Shown: positions 5,150 to 6,531 of the stretch, piece by piece
How positions within the stretch are numbered: position 1 is the first letter of the stretch
Layout: each line of letters begins with the position of its first letter
From: Candidatus Brocadiaceae bacterium
GTDB lineage: Bacteria; Planctomycetota; Brocadiia; Brocadiales; Brocadiaceae
Assembly (NCBI GenBank): GCA_024653795.1
Contig: JANLHY010000138.1
Location: 1 to 6,531 of the forward strand
Reading direction: 5' to 3'
DNA: 6,531 nucleotides
Program-made: the position numbers and the translations under genes
Notes under the pieces: model-generated
The model's input: only the letters and a program-made list of their open reading frames with translations
Told to the model about the DNA's origin: nothing
The model's database searches: none

Positions 5150-5674
5150 TCATACAGGTAAAAAGAATTGATCCTTTTCCCTTACCCCGACCCTATCCTC
5201 TTTCACTGACTTATCTATAATGAGTTGCCCATCCAGGGCGTAGCTCACGCCAAGCCTGAAAAGCGGTCTAGGGGCTGGGCCTCCCACTACGTCTCCCTCA
5301 ATATTATAATTGCTTCCGTGGCACGGACATTTAAAGAGACGCTCTTCCTCTATCCAGTTAGGGATACAACCAAGATGTCTGCAAATGGCCAGAAAGGCGT
5401 ATATGCCGTGATCCGTTCTTATTATCCATACCCCTTTGTCCTTCATCCACCTCGTGCTGACCTTGCCCGCCGGATACTCATCGGGATAGCCAGCCTTAAA
5501 CTTGCTGGAAGGCCCAAAGAGCACCTTCGGCTTATAGAAGTCTACCAAAGTTAGCAAACTTACCAGAAAACTGGTGAAGAGAAAACCTATCCACCCCGCG
5601 ATGAGCAGAAATCTTCGACGGGAAGGTTCTTCCTGGACATCTGTTATTGATTTGTTTTTGTTGTCAGATTCCAT
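5150..5674 (-). CDS. petC: Rieske [2Fe-2S] iron-sulfur protein of the cytochrome b complex
   Basis: 174 residues. The N-terminus has SRRRFLLIAGW (18-28), a twin-arginine-like motif leading into one membrane helix (about 22-45), as expected for a Tat-exported, membrane-tethered Rieske protein. The cluster motifs are CRHLGC (98-103) and CPCHGS (116-121). C98, H100, C116 and H119 would bind the [2Fe-2S] cluster, and C103 and C118 would form the disulfide. S121 and Y123 (GSNY) are the residues that in the family raise the redox potential. The proline loop GGPAPRPL is at 131-138. The protein takes an electron from quinol at the Qo site and hands it to a periplasmic cytochrome. It starts 20 bases after the cupredoxin gene and precedes cytochrome b6. 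The region before its ATG (AAAAAG) is a poor ribosome binding site, so translation may be coupled to the gene upstream. The symbol follows b6f naming; qcrA would be equally fair. Confidence 0.95.
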   Translation of the reverse strand: MESDNKNKSITDVQEEPSRRRFLLIAGWIGFLFTSFLVSLLTLVDFYKPKVLFGPSSKFKAGYPDEYPAGKVSTRWMKDKGVWIIRTDHGIYAFLAICRHLGCIPNWIEEERLFKCPCHGSNYNIEGDVVGGPAPRPLFRLGVSYALDGQLIIDKSVKEDRVGVREKDQFFLPV

Positions 5675-5694
5675 CTTTTTAGACCCAATTTTAC

Positions 5695-6315
5695 TTACTT
5701 CTTTAATTCAAAATTCAGTTGTAGGGCTTGACCGCTTTTGACCTCTATCTGTTGTGGTTTCCCAACATATTTTTTGTTCCATACTTTCAGAGTGTATGAG
5801 CCGGCGGGCACATCCTTAATGGTATAATTACCGTTTTCATCCGTCAGGGAAAAGAAGGGGTTCTGGAGGACTACCACATAGCCCTCCATCTCTGCATGCA
5901 CGTTGCAAAGGAGGATGGCCGTACCTGCCTGTTTAAAGGCATAAGTTTTTATCTCACCTGGAGGCCAGGTGCCCAGATTGAATTTATCTGCTATCTTATC
6001 AGGCGTGAAGACATTATGGAGGACATTATCATAATTTAGAAATTCCACAGTGGTATTCACTACTATGGGTAACACATGAGGAGTAAAGACCAGCCCCTTT
6101 TGATCTATTTTTGCGCCCGTTGTGGGAGGCCAGTTTCCAGGCACGTTTTCAATGTACACCACACTATCTTTCTTGAATTTTGGCACAGGGGCCGTTACCG
6201 CGCCGGTAATCGTTCCCCCGTCTGCGTGGCTAACTCCATTTGTTGTGGCTAAAGTAAGAGATACGGATATTACTGTCATAACAGCGGTCCAAACTATTTT
6301 TCGAATTTTCAGCAT
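5695..6315 (-). CDS. Secreted cupredoxin with C-terminal carboxypeptidase-regulatory-like domain
   Basis: 206 residues. A signal peptide (about 1-31: basic start, hydrophobic core, cleavage near SHA-DGG) sends it to the periplasm. Residues 35-150 look like a cupredoxin. NYDNVLHNVFTP supplies H100, and CNVHAEM supplies C137, H140 and M143, a complete type 1 copper set. The CxxHxxM spacing is that of amicyanin. Residues 155-206 (FSLTDENGNYTIKDVPAGSYTLKVW...) form a carboxypeptidase-regulatory-like beta-sandwich. Similar two-domain proteins are sometimes annotated as methylamine-utilisation proteins, but no methylamine dehydrogenase gene is in this window. GGAGGA precedes the ATG by about ten bases. 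It heads the quinol oxidase cluster, 20 bases before the Rieske gene, so it may be an electron acceptor or an assembly or stabilising subunit. Copper binding is predicted from motifs; the role is inferred. Confidence 0.88.
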   Translation of the reverse strand: MLKIRKIVWTAVMTVISVSLTLATTNGVSHADGGTITGAVTAPVPKFKKDSVVYIENVPGNWPPTTGAKIDQKGLVFTPHVLPIVVNTTVEFLNYDNVLHNVFTPDKIADKFNLGTWPPGEIKTYAFKQAGTAILLCNVHAEMEGYVVVLQNPFFSLTDENGNYTIKDVPAGSYTLKVWNKKYVGKPQQIEVKSGQALQLNFELKK

Positions 6316-6325
6316 GTATAGTCAA

Positions 6326-6331
6326 TCCTCC
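6326..6331 (-). promoter_or_regulatory. Ribosome binding site of the cupredoxin gene
   Basis: GGAGGA on the minus strand, the strongest Shine-Dalgarno in the window, ten bases before the ATG at 6315, a slightly long spacing. The 72-base gap to the upstream gene (6316-6387) shows no clear promoter or terminator. Confidence 0.6.
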
Positions 6332-6387
6332 ATTTTGTTAATGTAAAGATTTTATGGCTACTTGTAATTACTTAGTCTTCAGTTTCC

Positions 6388-6531
6388 TTATAATCCTATT
6401 TTCACACCCATCTGGTAGGTTTCGTCGTCAACCCCCGATGGGGCATTACTGTCTGCAAAGGCTGCCCCAACAGTAAATTTTACGTTAGCCCTGATGAGGA
6501 CAGTAATGTCCGCGCTGTAGGCGTTAAAGCT
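6388..6531 (-). CDS. C-terminal fragment of a possible outer-membrane beta-barrel protein (starts beyond window)
   Basis: An open frame enters from the right edge and ends at TAA (6390-6388), giving 47 residues. The segment SADITVLIRANVKFTVGAAF alternates polar and hydrophobic residues like a long membrane beta-strand. It is followed by a short acidic turn (DSNAPSGVDDE) and a last strand TYQMGVKIGL at the very C-terminus. That layout suits a porin-like barrel, although the final residue is Leu where Phe is usual. It lies 72 bases upstream of the cupredoxin gene on the same strand and may share its operon. Too little is visible to name the family; a soluble beta-protein is an alternative. Confidence 0.5.
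   Translation of the reverse strand, partial: SFNAYSADITVLIRANVKFTVGAAFADSNAPSGVDDETYQMGVKIGL

Overview
All recognisable genes lie on the minus strand and read right to left, so the window is one respiratory gene cluster with short flanks. The core is a Rieske/cytochrome b (bc1/b6f-type) quinol oxidase. A Rieske iron-sulfur protein (5150-5674) is followed by a split cytochrome b: a cytochrome b6-like N-terminal half (4335-5099) and a subunit IV-like C-terminal half (3360-4103). No cytochrome c1 or cytochrome f follows. Instead there is a large membrane-anchored cytochrome with eight CXXCH haem motifs (1181-3310) and then a membrane-anchored monohaem cytochrome c (521-1048). Upstream of the Rieske gene is a secreted cupredoxin fused to a carboxypeptidase-regulatory-like domain (5695-6315). 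The likely electron path is menaquinol or another quinol to cytochrome b and Rieske, then to the octahaem protein, then to the monohaem cytochrome or the copper protein. That path is inference from gene order and cofactor motifs.

Flanks: at the right edge is the C-terminal 47 residues of a protein that looks like an outer-membrane beta-barrel (6388-6531). At the left edge is the N-terminal 112 residues of a DsrE/DsrF/DrsH-like protein (1-336).

Intergenic structure: two related copies of a palindromic element with GTAGCGC/GCGCTAC ends flank the monohaem cytochrome gene (379-471 and 1058-1176). A different compound palindrome of CCCCTCT/AGAGGGG hairpins (4207-4283), framed by AT-rich inverted arms, separates the two halves of cytochrome b. 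These resemble dispersed REP/MITE-type repeats.

Organism: a Gram-negative bacterium (periplasmic multihaem cytochromes, possible outer-membrane barrel) of moderate GC with a respiratory, probably anaerobic or nitrogen/sulfur/metal-based metabolism. The b6-like cytochrome b with a haem c_i cysteine, the APWY Qo motif and a multihaem c-subunit recall Planctomycetota of the anammox type, Nitrospirota and related lineages. The window alone does not settle the phylum.

Most notable points: an octahaem protein in place of cytochrome c1/f; loss of the usual axial methionine in its last haem domain (Gln) and in the adjacent monohaem cytochrome (Cys); the conserved haem c_i cysteine; and repeat elements that fill the gaps of the operon. 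I saw no tRNA, rRNA, CRISPR array, transposase gene or frameshifted gene.
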